Below, in pieces: positions 46,504-55,294 of a stretch of DNA of 64,000 bases; positions within the stretch are counted from its first letter, which is position 1; every line of letters starts with the position of its first letter. Source of the stretch: an uncultured Bacteroides sp. (GTDB taxonomy: Bacteria > Bacteroidota > Bacteroidia > Bacteroidales > Bacteroidaceae). The DNA lies in assembly GCA_905201685.1 (NCBI GenBank), contig CAJKOW010000002.1, forward strand, positions 16,585 through 80,584, written 5' to 3'. Under the pieces are notes generated by a model, which searched no databases, had not been told where the DNA came from, and worked only from the letters and a program-made list of their open reading frames with translations. The position numbers and the translations under genes were made by a program.

Positions 46504-48141
46504 TCACTCATTTAATATTTTGCCATTCGTATCTATATAATACCAGTCGGGACTATCCCAGTAATGTTTTTCATCTTTAGAATCGGGAGAGGATTTACTT
46601 TTTCCTGAAAATGTAACCTTTGCCTTGCCATTCTCAAAAGGAAAGGCAAATTTGAATTGGGGCTTTAGAACTACATTCCCTAAAGAATCAGCGAAACCGA
46701 TCAGTCCGTTTTTGTCCATTATGCGAAACAGGCCTTCCCGAATTTTATCCGGTCCATTGTCATACTGGAATACATAATACAGTTCTTTGCCCTGACTGTC
46801 CAGGCAGACAATCCGAGCGTCTTGTTTGTTTTCGTATGCGAAAACTAAATTTTTGACGCGATTTATTTGACAGAATTTATACTTGCCGTATGGCACAATG
46901 GTATCGCCCCGTTCATTCAAAAAGCATACGGGGACACCTGTTTCAAGATCTTTCTCAAATGTATGGGCAATCAGCTTGCCTTTTGTCTTCCTGAAAAAAA
47001 CGTTCATGGTCCATTTGGACTCCATGTATTTGTTTTTGCCATAAAAACTGATGGCAGGTGTCCACCGCGGCATACCTTTGATAATATCCATTACTTGCGC
47101 GTCCCACTCCTGTATGCCACAACTCCGGAAAACATTTACTTCGGACACTTCTCCATACGAATTTATTTTTGCATTATAAAACCCTCTTACCTGTTCTTTA
47201 TTACCCAACAACTTTGGGTCATACACAAGCCTTTCCTCTATATAATCTTGTATTGCAACAGGATTTCCGTCCCGGAAACGAGAAGGTGATTCCCATTCCA
47301 CAAAGCAATGTTTCTGTTCTTCTTTCCAAATACTGTCTTTTCTTACTCGGTCTCTATAGTGTTGTGGCAGAAATGGGACATATACCGTAAATAGACATTC
47401 CATCCGCTTCCCATTCTTGTCCCGACATGGTAGGCAGTGGGGAAGTTCTTTGGTCAATCTGATGACTTCCTTGTCGAAGTCTTTATGTTTGGTTGTCAAA
47501 ATATTGATAGCACGTGGCAATCCCAAAGTATCAATGGAAAACATCACTACGGAATAACCTGCTATATTCTTTTTCAGTAACTCTTCCGGGTATTTCATTT
47601 GGGAAACATAGTATTTTGTCAGATCATAATTCCACCCTGCCCATCGAGGAGGTTCTATTGCAGATAAATCTTTAACAGGTTCTCCGGTTATCTTTGCCAC
47701 ACCCTTGTTCCAAATATCCTCTTTGCGCCAGATACTGTCCAGCCGTTCTTCGTTCTTACGCTGTCCTTCAATACTGTTGTCTGTTACACATTTGACAGAA
47801 CCAACACCAATCGTCAAGCTGTCCGGCAAATACTGAAAAACCAAAGTGCTATCTGTAAGTTCTTGAATGATATACTTTTTCCTTGACTCAAAAACCTTAA
47901 TTGTATCTCCACATAAAGAATAAGAATAAAATATTTCTGTTTTCTTCTCATCATATAGAAAAGTCTTTTTCCATCCTGCATCACGAAATTCCATCTCCAT
48001 AGCATATTGCTTGCCCTTGGGTAGTTGTACATTCCAGATTTTATTTTCCAGCAATGCGGATATGTCTGTATAATCGCTGTTTTGTGCGGCAAGTTCACTG
48101 ATAACGACTAATGAAAACAATATGAGCAGAAGCTTTTTCAT
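46504..48141 (-). CDS. Secreted protein with two TonB-C-like domains and a WG repeat region
   Basis: This 545-residue protein has a signal peptide (cleavage near LAA-Q) and a beta-rich N-terminal part. Two TonB C-terminal-like segments follow: MKYPEELLKKNIAGYSVVMFSIDTLGLPRAI (about 190-260) and VRGFYNAKINSYGEVSEVNVFRSCGI with WTPAISFYG (about 315-385). The C-terminal region has WG-repeat style motifs (FRIMDKNGLIGFADSLGNVVLKPQFKFAFPFENGKAKV). Real TonB needs an inner-membrane anchor and a Pro-rich linker, both absent, so it is unlikely to energise receptors. A structural or binding role in the periplasm is inferred. Confidence 0.75.
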   Translation of the reverse strand: MKKLLLILFSLVVISELAAQNSDYTDISALLENKIWNVQLPKGKQYAMEMEFRDAGWKKTFLYDEKKTEIFYSYSLCGDTIKVFESRKKYIIQELTDSTLVFQYLPDSLTIGVGSVKCVTDNSIEGQRKNEERLDSIWRKEDIWNKGVAKITGEPVKDLSAIEPPRWAGWNYDLTKYYVSQMKYPEELLKKNIAGYSVVMFSIDTLGLPRAINILTTKHKDFDKEVIRLTKELPHCLPCRDKNGKRMECLFTVYVPFLPQHYRDRVRKDSIWKEEQKHCFVEWESPSRFRDGNPVAIQDYIEERLVYDPKLLGNKEQVRGFYNAKINSYGEVSEVNVFRSCGIQEWDAQVMDIIKGMPRWTPAISFYGKNKYMESKWTMNVFFRKTKGKLIAHTFEKDLETGVPVCFLNERGDTIVPYGKYKFCQINRVKNLVFAYENKQDARIVCLDSQGKELYYVFQYDNGPDKIREGLFRIMDKNGLIGFADSLGNVVLKPQFKFAFPFENGKAKVTFSGKSKSSPDSKDEKHYWDSPDWYYIDTNGKILNE

Positions 48142-48453
48142 AATCTTTCATCTTGATGATACTCAAAGATACGGAAAAGAAATAACCTAACCAATTGTTG
48201 GACTATTCCTTTCTCATTAAGTTTAAGCAAATTAACTCATTCTTTTCTGCTTAGGACAGTATTATCGATTAGGAACCATTCTTTTACTCTAATCTGCTTT
48301 AGAATGCTTCTATACGACTAACCTGGCTACAATGTTTTTCCTCTAACTCTTTAATTCTCAAAATATGTTACATTAATCTATAACAATTCTGCAAATATTC
48401 CAGAGTTTTTTTGTAAGTTTGCCCAAACTATAAACCTTTAATTGTAGATAAAG
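48142..48453. other. 312-bp divergent intergenic region
   Basis: AT-rich spacer between the TonB-C/WG gene and two small lipoprotein genes. The only feature noted is TAAGTTTG at 48414-48421, a -7-like box for the lipoprotein genes. Confidence 0.5.
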
Positions 48454-48864
48454 ATGAAAACAATGAATTACGTAAAAATATGTATGCTGTGTGTGTTTAC
48501 TCTGCTTTTAACAGCTTGCGGCAAGGATGACAACGACAACAGCATGGATGCCCGACTGTGCCGGACGTGGATAGAGGAGTATACGGAAGATAACATAACC
48601 TATACGCATCAGCTCATTTTTACACAGGCCGGATACTCCGGTCAGGAACTGAAAAAGAAATATGACCATACCACAAGTACGGCCAATACAGAAACACGCG
48701 ATTTCACCTGGAAGTGGAAAGACAGCTCGATGGAGTGCCTTGTATTGAGCTACGGAGCAGGCGAAATCAAGTATCTGGAGAATGTATGGATACGCGAACA
48801 CTACCTGAATGGGAAACTGGGTGGTGAATGGATTATGATGACAGATGCAAACTACATGAAATAA
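48454..48864 (+). CDS. Small lipoprotein, hypothetical
   Basis: This 136-residue protein has a lipoprotein signal ending LLTAC (Cys22), then a small beta-rich domain with WIEEYTEDNITYTHQLIFTQAGYS and FTWKWKDSSMECLVLSYG, resembling lipocalin-like domains in Bacteroidales. No function is known to me. ATG 48463 is an alternative start. The next lipoprotein gene starts immediately after its stop codon, so the two form an operon and may be diverged relatives. Confidence 0.7.
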   Translation: MKTMNYVKICMLCVFTLLLTACGKDDNDNSMDARLCRTWIEEYTEDNITYTHQLIFTQAGYSGQELKKKYDHTTSTANTETRDFTWKWKDSSMECLVLSYGAGEIKYLENVWIREHYLNGKLGGEWIMMTDANYMK

Positions 48865-49284
48865 ATGCTTTATATGAAAACTGCCGTTCAATATTTCAGA
48901 CTGTGCATCATGTGCATGTCGCTGCTATTGCTGGCGTCGTGTGCACAAGATGATGAAACGATTTTTGATTCTGTAACGGGGTATACGTGGGTAGGGGACC
49001 TCGGATTTACAGACGAGTTTGGAGAGCCTCTGGAGAGTGGACTTTATTTTGACTACAGTGGCTTTGGCACAGACGATCAGTGCTATTACGATGATCCGAG
49101 CGGCATTATTGTCTGTTCGTTGCCTTTCCGATGGAAAATAGAAGACGGAATATTGTCTTTGGATTACGGCAATCAGTATCCTCTGCTGGAAATACGTGAT
49201 GTCTATGTGACATGGGAAAAGATAACCGGAATCTTGTACGTAGACGGTTATGTAGAAAGAGGTGTTACCTTATATAAATACTGA
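48865..49284 (+). CDS. Small lipoprotein, hypothetical
   Basis: This protein (139 residues, or 136 from ATG 48874, the better start) has a lipoprotein signal ending LLASC. An acidic domain follows, with TWVGDLGFTDEFGEPLESGLYFDYSG and FRWKIEDGILSLDYGNQYPLLEIRDVYV. It resembles its upstream neighbour in size, signal and the W-x-W/K-x-D...LxLxYG pattern, so the pair could derive from duplication. It directly follows the other lipoprotein with no spacer. Function unknown. Confidence 0.7.
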   Translation: MLYMKTAVQYFRLCIMCMSLLLLASCAQDDETIFDSVTGYTWVGDLGFTDEFGEPLESGLYFDYSGFGTDDQCYYDDPSGIIVCSLPFRWKIEDGILSLDYGNQYPLLEIRDVYVTWEKITGILYVDGYVERGVTLYKY

Positions 49285-49328
49285 TTGCATAAGGGGGATG
49301 GTAATACTTACCATTCAGCAGATACATT

Positions 49329-49395
49329 TTAGGCACGGATTACACGAATAAGCGCAGAAGAAAAATCTGCCAGTCTTCGTGTAATTCGTGCCTAA
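49329..49395. terminator. Long inverted repeat, probable bidirectional terminator
   Basis: A 20-bp stem (49329-49348 with 49376-49395, one G-T wobble) built on GGCACGGATTACACGAA. It lies between convergent genes. A partial copy of the same sequence is at 29362-29391. Confidence 0.65.
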
Positions 49396-49421
49396 CTGGT
49401 TAAATACAGGGCAACAGGCTC

Positions 49422-49494
49422 TGCACTAGCAGTGCAATAGTTAGTGCACTCACTGTGCAATACCTACTGCACCCATAGTGCAACAGTTACTGCA
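49422..49494. repeat. Tandem array of 23-bp TGCA-containing units
   Basis: TGCA occurs at 49422, 49433, 49445, 49456, 49468, 49479 and 49491, with spacing alternating 11 and 12 bp. This makes three imperfect 23-bp units starting TGCAC with an internal GTGCAA, plus a partial fourth. It lies between convergent genes, 15 bp from the end of the pseudouridine synthase gene. Confidence 0.8.
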
Positions 49495-49508
49495 CTCGTT
49501 CCAGCCAG

Positions 49509-50417
49509 TTACTTTTTTAGGAACAGCTTCTTGAAGTCGGCCGGGTAGGGAGTTTCGAACTCCATTTCCTCGCCTGTAACAGGATGATAGAAACAAAGCT
49601 TGAATGCGTGCAGAGCTAATCGTCCGATAGGATTCAAATCTTCCAGACCATACCGTCCGTCACCGATAATGGGATGTCCGAGGTCCTGCATGTGGACACG
49701 GATCTGATTCTTTCGTCCGGTCTCCAAGTTCAATTCGAGCAACGAAAAATTATTGGCCCGCTTAATCGTGCGATAATGGGTAATGGCTTCCTGTCCGCCG
49801 TCGTCCGTCGGACTTGAGTAAACGTACAGCTTCCGGTCTGTCAACCACGAACGTACCGTTCCGGCATTCTGCTCCATATCGCCGGCCACTACAGCTACGT
49901 AGCGACGGTCGAACACAATCTTGTGCCAGTTGTCGCGCAGTGTGTGCTGCGTCTTCTCATCCTTGGCAAACATCATCAGGCCCGAAGTGTCACGGTCCAG
50001 CCGATGCACAATGTATACCCGATTCTGTCTGCCCGAGCGCTTCACGTATTCGTTCAATATGGTATAAGCCGTCCGTTCCTTCTGACGTTCGGTGTTGACC
50101 GAGAGCAATCCCTGCATCTTTTCAATAACGATCAGATAAGCATCCTCGTATACGATTTTCACCAGCTTGTTGTGGAATTCTTTTTTCCCTTTATCGCGGC
50201 TGATCTGAACCTTCATGCCCGGCTTCAGCGGGAAATTGTACTGGGTTGTAATGACACTGTCCACATACACCACCCGCTTGCTTAACAGCGTTTTCAGTTT
50301 GGTCCGGCTGGCCTGAGGCATTTTGGCTGCCAGAAATTCCATCAGTTCGGCAGGTTCGTTCACTCGATAGTCGGTATACTGCGTACGGGCTCTGGCTACT
50401 AATTTTTCTTTTGTCAC
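49509..50417 (-). CDS. RluA-family pseudouridine synthase
   Basis: This 302-residue protein isomerises uridines in rRNA or tRNA. An N-terminal S4 RNA-binding segment (SRTKLKTLLSKRVVYVDSVITTQYNFPLKPGMKV) precedes the catalytic domain. The motif HRLDRDTSGLMMFAKD contains the catalytic Asp, and GRKNQIRVHMQDLGHPIIGDGRYG is the conserved second block. The exact RNA target (RluC/D-like) cannot be assigned. It follows rlmD on the same strand with a 39-bp gap, so the two RNA-modification genes are likely cotranscribed. Confidence 0.93.
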   Translation of the reverse strand: MTKEKLVARARTQYTDYRVNEPAELMEFLAAKMPQASRTKLKTLLSKRVVYVDSVITTQYNFPLKPGMKVQISRDKGKKEFHNKLVKIVYEDAYLIVIEKMQGLLSVNTERQKERTAYTILNEYVKRSGRQNRVYIVHRLDRDTSGLMMFAKDEKTQHTLRDNWHKIVFDRRYVAVVAGDMEQNAGTVRSWLTDRKLYVYSSPTDDGGQEAITHYRTIKRANNFSLLELNLETGRKNQIRVHMQDLGHPIIGDGRYGLEDLNPIGRLALHAFKLCFYHPVTGEEMEFETPYPADFKKLFLKK

Positions 50418-50456
50418 GGCTGATTGACTTTTTTAGGTTTATTGAAAAGAAATTTC

Positions 50457-51878
50457 TCACTTTCTGCGCTCCAGCAGTACCACATTCTCTACATGATGCG
50501 TATGCGGGAACATATCTACCGGCTGAATGGCTTTCACTTCGTAATCAACGTCGAGCAATTGCAGGTCGCGTGCCTGTGTCGCCGGGTTGCAGCTGACGTA
50601 GACAATACGCTCGGGCTTGGCAAACAGGATAACGTTGATGACATCCGGATGCATACCTGCGCGGGGTGGGTCGGTGATGATGACGTCGGGACGTCCGTAC
50701 TGATTGATAAAGTCCTGAGTCAGCATGTCCTTCATATCACCTGCAAAGAACAGTGTATTATCGATTCCGTTGATTTCGGAATTGGTCTTGGCATCCTCGA
50801 TAGCTTCGGGAACGTATTCAATACCAATCACCTGACGGGCCTGGCGTGAAACGAAGTTTGCAATAGTACCGGTACCCGTATAGAGGTCGTAAACAAGTTC
50901 GTTACCGGTCAGTTGAGCAAAGTTGCGTGCTACTTTATACAGATTGTACGCCTGTTCGGAATTGGTCTGATAAAACGACTTGGGACCCACCTTAAAGCGC
51001 AAGCCTTCCATTTCTTCGTAAATATGGTCGTTACCTTTGAATGTATATACGTCGAGATCGGTAATCGTATCGTTGCACTTATTATTAATAATGTATAGAA
51101 GCGACGTTATTTCGGGGAACGTGTCGGCTACGTATTGCAGCAGCTGTCTGAAACGTTCCATTTCTTCCTCCTGCTCAATCTTGCATACCACGATTACCAT
51201 CAGTTCGCCGGTGGTAGACGTACGTATAATCAGGTTGCGCAACATGCCTTCGTGCGTACGCAGGTTGATAAAAGAATAGTTATGCTCGTAGGCATAATCG
51301 CGTATCGCATTGCGGATGCGGTTGGATATGTCGTCCTGCAACCAGCACTTTTCAATGGCCAGCACCTTGTCGAAAGCATTGGGGATATGGAATCCGACCG
51401 CATTCATCTGTTCGTAGAGAACATTCTGCTGCACTTCTTCCGAAGTAAGCCACCGTTTGTTGGAGAACGTATATTCCAGCTTGTTCCGATAGAACATTGT
51501 TTTCTCGGAACCCAATATAGGGGATACTTCCGGCAACTTGATTTTACCGATCCGTGTCAGGTTGTCGGTCATCTGTTTCTGCTTATACTTGATCTGTTCG
51601 GAATAGGGAAGTATCTGCCACTTGCAACCGCCGCATACGCCATAATGCTGGCAGAACGGGACTGCCCTGACCGGCGAATAAACATGGAACTTTACCGCCT
51701 CGGCTTCTGCATAATGATGCTTCTTACGTTTAATCTTCAGGTCTACAACGTCGCCAGGCACTACATAAGGAACAAAAACAACCAGGTCGTCGACTCTTGC
51801 AATGGCTTTTCCTTCGGCAGCCACATCTGTAATTTCTACCTTTTCCAATAAAGGCAGTTCTTTTCTCTTTCTTGCCAC
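50457..51878 (-). CDS. rlmD: 23S rRNA (uracil-C5)-methyltransferase, RlmD/RumA type
   Basis: This 473-residue SAM-dependent enzyme methylates a uridine in 23S rRNA. It has an N-terminal TRAM domain (about 10-65), 4Fe-4S ligands Cys76, Cys82, Cys85 and Cys178, and a SAM-binding core VYDLYTGTGTIANFV. The catalytic Cys lies in YVSCNPATQARDL, preceded by TDPPRAG. Length and order match the family. A TATTTTTG -7-like box (minus strand, 51907-51914) lies 29 bp upstream. The paired pseudouridine synthase follows. Confidence 0.93.
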   Translation of the reverse strand: MARKRKELPLLEKVEITDVAAEGKAIARVDDLVVFVPYVVPGDVVDLKIKRKKHHYAEAEAVKFHVYSPVRAVPFCQHYGVCGGCKWQILPYSEQIKYKQKQMTDNLTRIGKIKLPEVSPILGSEKTMFYRNKLEYTFSNKRWLTSEEVQQNVLYEQMNAVGFHIPNAFDKVLAIEKCWLQDDISNRIRNAIRDYAYEHNYSFINLRTHEGMLRNLIIRTSTTGELMVIVVCKIEQEEEMERFRQLLQYVADTFPEITSLLYIINNKCNDTITDLDVYTFKGNDHIYEEMEGLRFKVGPKSFYQTNSEQAYNLYKVARNFAQLTGNELVYDLYTGTGTIANFVSRQARQVIGIEYVPEAIEDAKTNSEINGIDNTLFFAGDMKDMLTQDFINQYGRPDVIITDPPRAGMHPDVINVILFAKPERIVYVSCNPATQARDLQLLDVDYEVKAIQPVDMFPHTHHVENVVLLERRK

Positions 51879-52028
51879 TTTTACTCCATTCTAATAAATT
51901 CGTCGACAAAAATAGATATTTTTTCTGGAATAATCTCTATGAACTGAAATATTAAATATTGCAATGTCGAAATTGCATTTTGATAGAAGTTTTTTGTAGA
52001 AAAAGTTTTCTAATATGTAAAATATCCT

Positions 52029-52036
52029 TAGATTTG
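52029..52036 (+). promoter_or_regulatory. -7 element for ppdK
   Basis: TAGATTTG followed by C is a -7 match 48 bp before the ATG. A TTTT at about 20 bp spacing may serve as -33. Confidence 0.5.
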
Positions 52037-52084
52037 CAAACAGAAAATGATAAGAACACAATCAAAAACTTTAAATTTTTTATT

Positions 52085-54805
52085 ATGGACAAAAAAAGAG
52101 TTTATACCTTTGGTAATGGTCAGGCAGAAGGAAAAGCCGACATGCGTAACCTTTTGGGTGGCAAAGGCGCCAATCTTGCCGAAATGAATTTAATAGGCGT
52201 TCCGGTTCCTCCCGGTTTCACAATCACAACAGAAGTTTGTACCGAATACTATGAGATGGGCCAGGAAAAGATTGTAGCTTTGCTGAAAGACGAAGTGGAA
52301 AAGGCCATTGTACATGTAGAAACTTTAATGCGTTCCAAATTTGGTGATGTAGAAAATCCGTTGTTGGTTTCCGTACGTTCGGGTGCACGCGCTTCAATGC
52401 CCGGTATGATGGATACCATTCTGAACCTGGGATTGAACGACGAGGTTGTTGAAGGACTGACTCGCAAGACTGGAAATGCCCGTTTTGCATGGGACTCATA
52501 CCGTCGTTTTGTTCAGATGTATGGTGACGTTGTACTCGGTATGAAACCGACTAACAAAGATGATATCGACCCATTCGAAGCCATCATTGAAGACGTAAAA
52601 CATGCGAAGGGTGTAAGACTGGACAATGAACTGGAAGTTGAAGACCTGAAAGAACTGGTAAAAAGATTCAAGGTTGCCGTAAAAGAACGTACCGGAAAAG
52701 ACTTTCCGACTTGTGCTTACGAACAGCTTTGGGGTGCCATTTGCGCCGTATTCAATTCCTGGATGAACGAACGCGCCATCCTGTACCGTAAGATGGAAGG
52801 AATACCCGACGAGTGGGGTACAGCCGTTAGCGTACAGGCCATGGTATTCGGAAATATGGGCGACACATCAGCAACAGGTGTTTGCTTCAGCCGTGATGCC
52901 GCTACAGGAGAAGACCTGTTCAACGGTGAATATCTGATTAACGCACAGGGTGAAGACGTTGTTGCCGGTATCCGTACTCCGCAACAGATCACTAAGATCG
53001 GTTCGCAACGTTGGGCCGAACTGGCAGGTATCAGTGAAGAAGAACGTGCTTCCAAATATCCTTCTATGGAAGAAGCAATGCCCGAAATCTACAAAGAACT
53101 GGATGCACTGCAAACAAAACTGGAAAATCACTATCGTGATATGCAGGATATGGAATTCACAGTTCAGGAAGGCAAATTGTGGTTCCTCCAGACACGTAAC
53201 GGAAAACGTACCGGTGCAGCAATGGTTAAGATTGCCATGGACTTGCTCCGTCAGGGAATGATTGACGAAAAAACTGCACTGATGCGTTGCGAGCCTAACA
53301 AGCTGGATGAATTGCTTCATCCCGTATTCGATAAATCAGCGTTGAAACAAGCCAAAGTATTGACTCGTGGTCTGCCTGCTTCTCCGGGTGCGGCATGTGG
53401 CCAAATCGTATTCTTTGCCGACGATGCAGCAGAATGGCGTGCCGCTGGCAAACGGGTAGTGATGGTTCGTATCGAAACCTCTCCCGAGGACTTGGCTGGT
53501 ATGGCTGTTGCCGAAGGTATCCTGACGGCACGTGGCGGTATGACATCGCACGCTGCTGTAGTAGCCCGTGGTATGGGTAAATGTTGCGTATCGGGCGCTG
53601 GAGCTTTGAATATCGATTACAAAGCACGTACGGTGGAAGTTGACGGTATCGTTCTGAAAGAAGGCGATTATATTTCCCTGAATGGTAGCACAGGTGAAGT
53701 ATATAAAGGTAAAGTAGAAACCAAAGCTGCCGAACTCTCCGGAGACTTTGCCGAACTGATGAAACTGGCCGACAAACATGCCAGACTGAAAGTACGTACC
53801 AATGCGGATACTCCGCACGACGCAACCGTAGCACGCAACTTCGGTGCCGTAGGTATCGGCTTATGTCGTACAGAGCATATGTTCTTCGAAGGAGAAAAGA
53901 TCAAGGCCATGCGCGAGATGATTCTGGCAGAAGATGCTGAAGGTCGTCGCAAGGCACTGGATAAGATTTTGCCTTATCAGCAAGCCGACTTCAAAGGAAT
54001 CTTTAAGGCAATGGCCGGATATCCTGTCACAGTCCGTCTGCTCGATCCACCTTTGCACGAATTCGTACCTCACGATTTAAAAGGTCAGCAAGATATGGCC
54101 GAAGCCATGGGTGTAAGTCTGCAATACATTCAGCAACGTGTCGAAGCATTGTGCGAACACAACCCGATGCTGGGTCACCGTGGCTGCCGTTTGGGAAATA
54201 CTTATCCGGAAATCACGCAGATGCAGACACGTGCCATTCTGGGTGCGGCACTTGAACTGAAGGAAGAAGGTGTAGAAACACATCCTGAAATCATGGTTCC
54301 GCTTACCGGTATCTTGTACGAGTTCAAGGAACAGGAGAAAGTAATTCGTGCCGAAGCTGCAAAATTATTTGAAGAAAAGGGTGACAGCATTGACTTTAAG
54401 GTTGGTACCATGATCGAAGTTCCGCGTGCAGCCTTGACAGCCGACCGTATTGCTTCATCTGCCGAATTCTTCTCATTCGGAACAAACGACTTGACACAGA
54501 TGACATTTGGTTACTCACGTGATGATATCGCCTCCTTCTTGCCGGTTTATCTGGAGAAGAAGATTCTGAAAGTCGATCCGTTCCAAGTACTCGACCAGAA
54601 TGGTGTAGGTCAACTTATACGTATGGCAACAGAAAAGGGTCGTGCCGTTCGTCCCGATTTGAAATGCGGTATTTGCGGCGAGCATGGTGGTGAGCCATCT
54701 TCTGTAAAATTCTGCCACAAAGTAGGCTTGAATTATGTAAGCTGCTCTCCGTTCCGTGTGCCTATTGCCCGACTGGCTGCGGCGCAGGCTGCAATAGAGG
54801 AATAA
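52085..54805 (+). CDS. ppdK: Pyruvate, phosphate dikinase
   Basis: This 906-residue enzyme interconverts pyruvate, ATP and Pi with PEP, AMP and PPi in glycolysis or gluconeogenesis. The ATP-grasp domain begins with TFGNGQAEGKADMRNLLGGKGANLAEM. The swivelling phosphohistidine domain has GGMTSHAAVVARGMGKCC (His489), and the PEP-binding barrel has the catalytic Cys864 in KCGICGEHGG. ATG 52085 is used because the upstream in-frame stretch is AT-rich leader with the promoter in it. It is monocistronic with a strong terminator. Confidence 0.97.
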   Translation: MDKKRVYTFGNGQAEGKADMRNLLGGKGANLAEMNLIGVPVPPGFTITTEVCTEYYEMGQEKIVALLKDEVEKAIVHVETLMRSKFGDVENPLLVSVRSGARASMPGMMDTILNLGLNDEVVEGLTRKTGNARFAWDSYRRFVQMYGDVVLGMKPTNKDDIDPFEAIIEDVKHAKGVRLDNELEVEDLKELVKRFKVAVKERTGKDFPTCAYEQLWGAICAVFNSWMNERAILYRKMEGIPDEWGTAVSVQAMVFGNMGDTSATGVCFSRDAATGEDLFNGEYLINAQGEDVVAGIRTPQQITKIGSQRWAELAGISEEERASKYPSMEEAMPEIYKELDALQTKLENHYRDMQDMEFTVQEGKLWFLQTRNGKRTGAAMVKIAMDLLRQGMIDEKTALMRCEPNKLDELLHPVFDKSALKQAKVLTRGLPASPGAACGQIVFFADDAAEWRAAGKRVVMVRIETSPEDLAGMAVAEGILTARGGMTSHAAVVARGMGKCCVSGAGALNIDYKARTVEVDGIVLKEGDYISLNGSTGEVYKGKVETKAAELSGDFAELMKLADKHARLKVRTNADTPHDATVARNFGAVGIGLCRTEHMFFEGEKIKAMREMILAEDAEGRRKALDKILPYQQADFKGIFKAMAGYPVTVRLLDPPLHEFVPHDLKGQQDMAEAMGVSLQYIQQRVEALCEHNPMLGHRGCRLGNTYPEITQMQTRAILGAALELKEEGVETHPEIMVPLTGILYEFKEQEKVIRAEAAKLFEEKGDSIDFKVGTMIEVPRAALTADRIASSAEFFSFGTNDLTQMTFGYSRDDIASFLPVYLEKKILKVDPFQVLDQNGVGQLIRMATEKGRAVRPDLKCGICGEHGGEPSSVKFCHKVGLNYVSCSPFRVPIARLAAAQAAIEE

Positions 54806-54828
54806 TTCCCGAAATAATCGAATCTTAA

Positions 54829-54871
54829 TAACAGGCTGTAACTCACTGATTTTGCGGTAGTTACAGCCTGT
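54829..54871 (+). terminator. ppdK terminator
   Basis: A perfect 13-bp stem (54829-54841 with 54859-54871), 17-nt loop, followed by TTTGCG. Confidence 0.85.
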
Positions 54872-54963
54872 TTTGCGTATTAGTAGTTCGTACATTTGAC
54901 CACAAAAAATGAGTCGAATAAACGTTACTTGCATACACCATAACACATACACTTTTGAACAGT

Positions 54964-55048
54964 AGTACATAGTCGGCATGCTTTCACAAAAGTATTGGCT
55001 AAACTTCTTAAACACAATCAATTAATAAACTTGCAAAATTTAAATAAG
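54964..55048. repeat. Diverged direct repeat, copy 1 (upstream of hxlR-type gene)
   Basis: A 36-bp core (54964-54999, AGTACATAGTCGGC... to GTATTGGC) is about 81% identical to 57666-57701, followed by further matches (AAACTTCTT, ACTTGC, TTAAATAA) with small gaps. Both copies sit upstream of genes in the redox cassette. Confidence 0.65.
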
Positions 55049-55192
55049 GTAAGAACAGTACAATATCTCAATGACCTCTATAATCTATCTTTTATCCGGC
55101 CTATGCCGATTCGATTATTTTAGAATTTTCGGTAAACAATTCCTAAATCCTTGTTTATGTATTTGATAAAATCGATACTCAATATTGATAAT

Positions 55193-55209
55193 AGTATAAA
55201 AAATATACT
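55193..55209. promoter_or_regulatory. Candidate operator of the HxlR-type regulator
   Basis: AGTATA and TATACT arms flank a five-A centre. It overlaps the -33 region of the adjacent promoter, as expected for autorepression. Confidence 0.5.
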
Positions 55210-55238
55210 TGATTATTAAAATAGACTTTTTACCTTTG
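55207..55238 (+). promoter_or_regulatory. Promoter of the redox cassette
   Basis: TACCTTTG at 55231-55238 is a perfect -7 box followed by CATGTC. A CTTG at 55208-55211 lies at -33 distance (19 bp). Confidence 0.6.
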
Positions 55239-55294
55239 CATGTCATTTAAGATATTCAATATATCTATTTAGAATATTTGTTTTATTATAAATT

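Larger units (their letters stand above)
54806..55294. other. 489-bp AT-rich intergenic region before the redox cassette
   Basis: It holds the ppdK terminator (54829-54871), a diverged repeat shared with 57665-57756, a 17-nt palindrome (55193-55209) and the hxlR promoter. No credible coding frame. Confidence 0.7.

Noticed and set aside
49422..49494. CRISPR array
   Set aside because: Units are 23 bp without separate spacers, contain internal symmetry and have no cas genes nearby.
54515..55021. 168-codon minus-strand frame spanning the ppdK end and the intergenic repeat
   Set aside because: Most of it is antisense to ppdK, it crosses a strong terminator, and no domain is visible.
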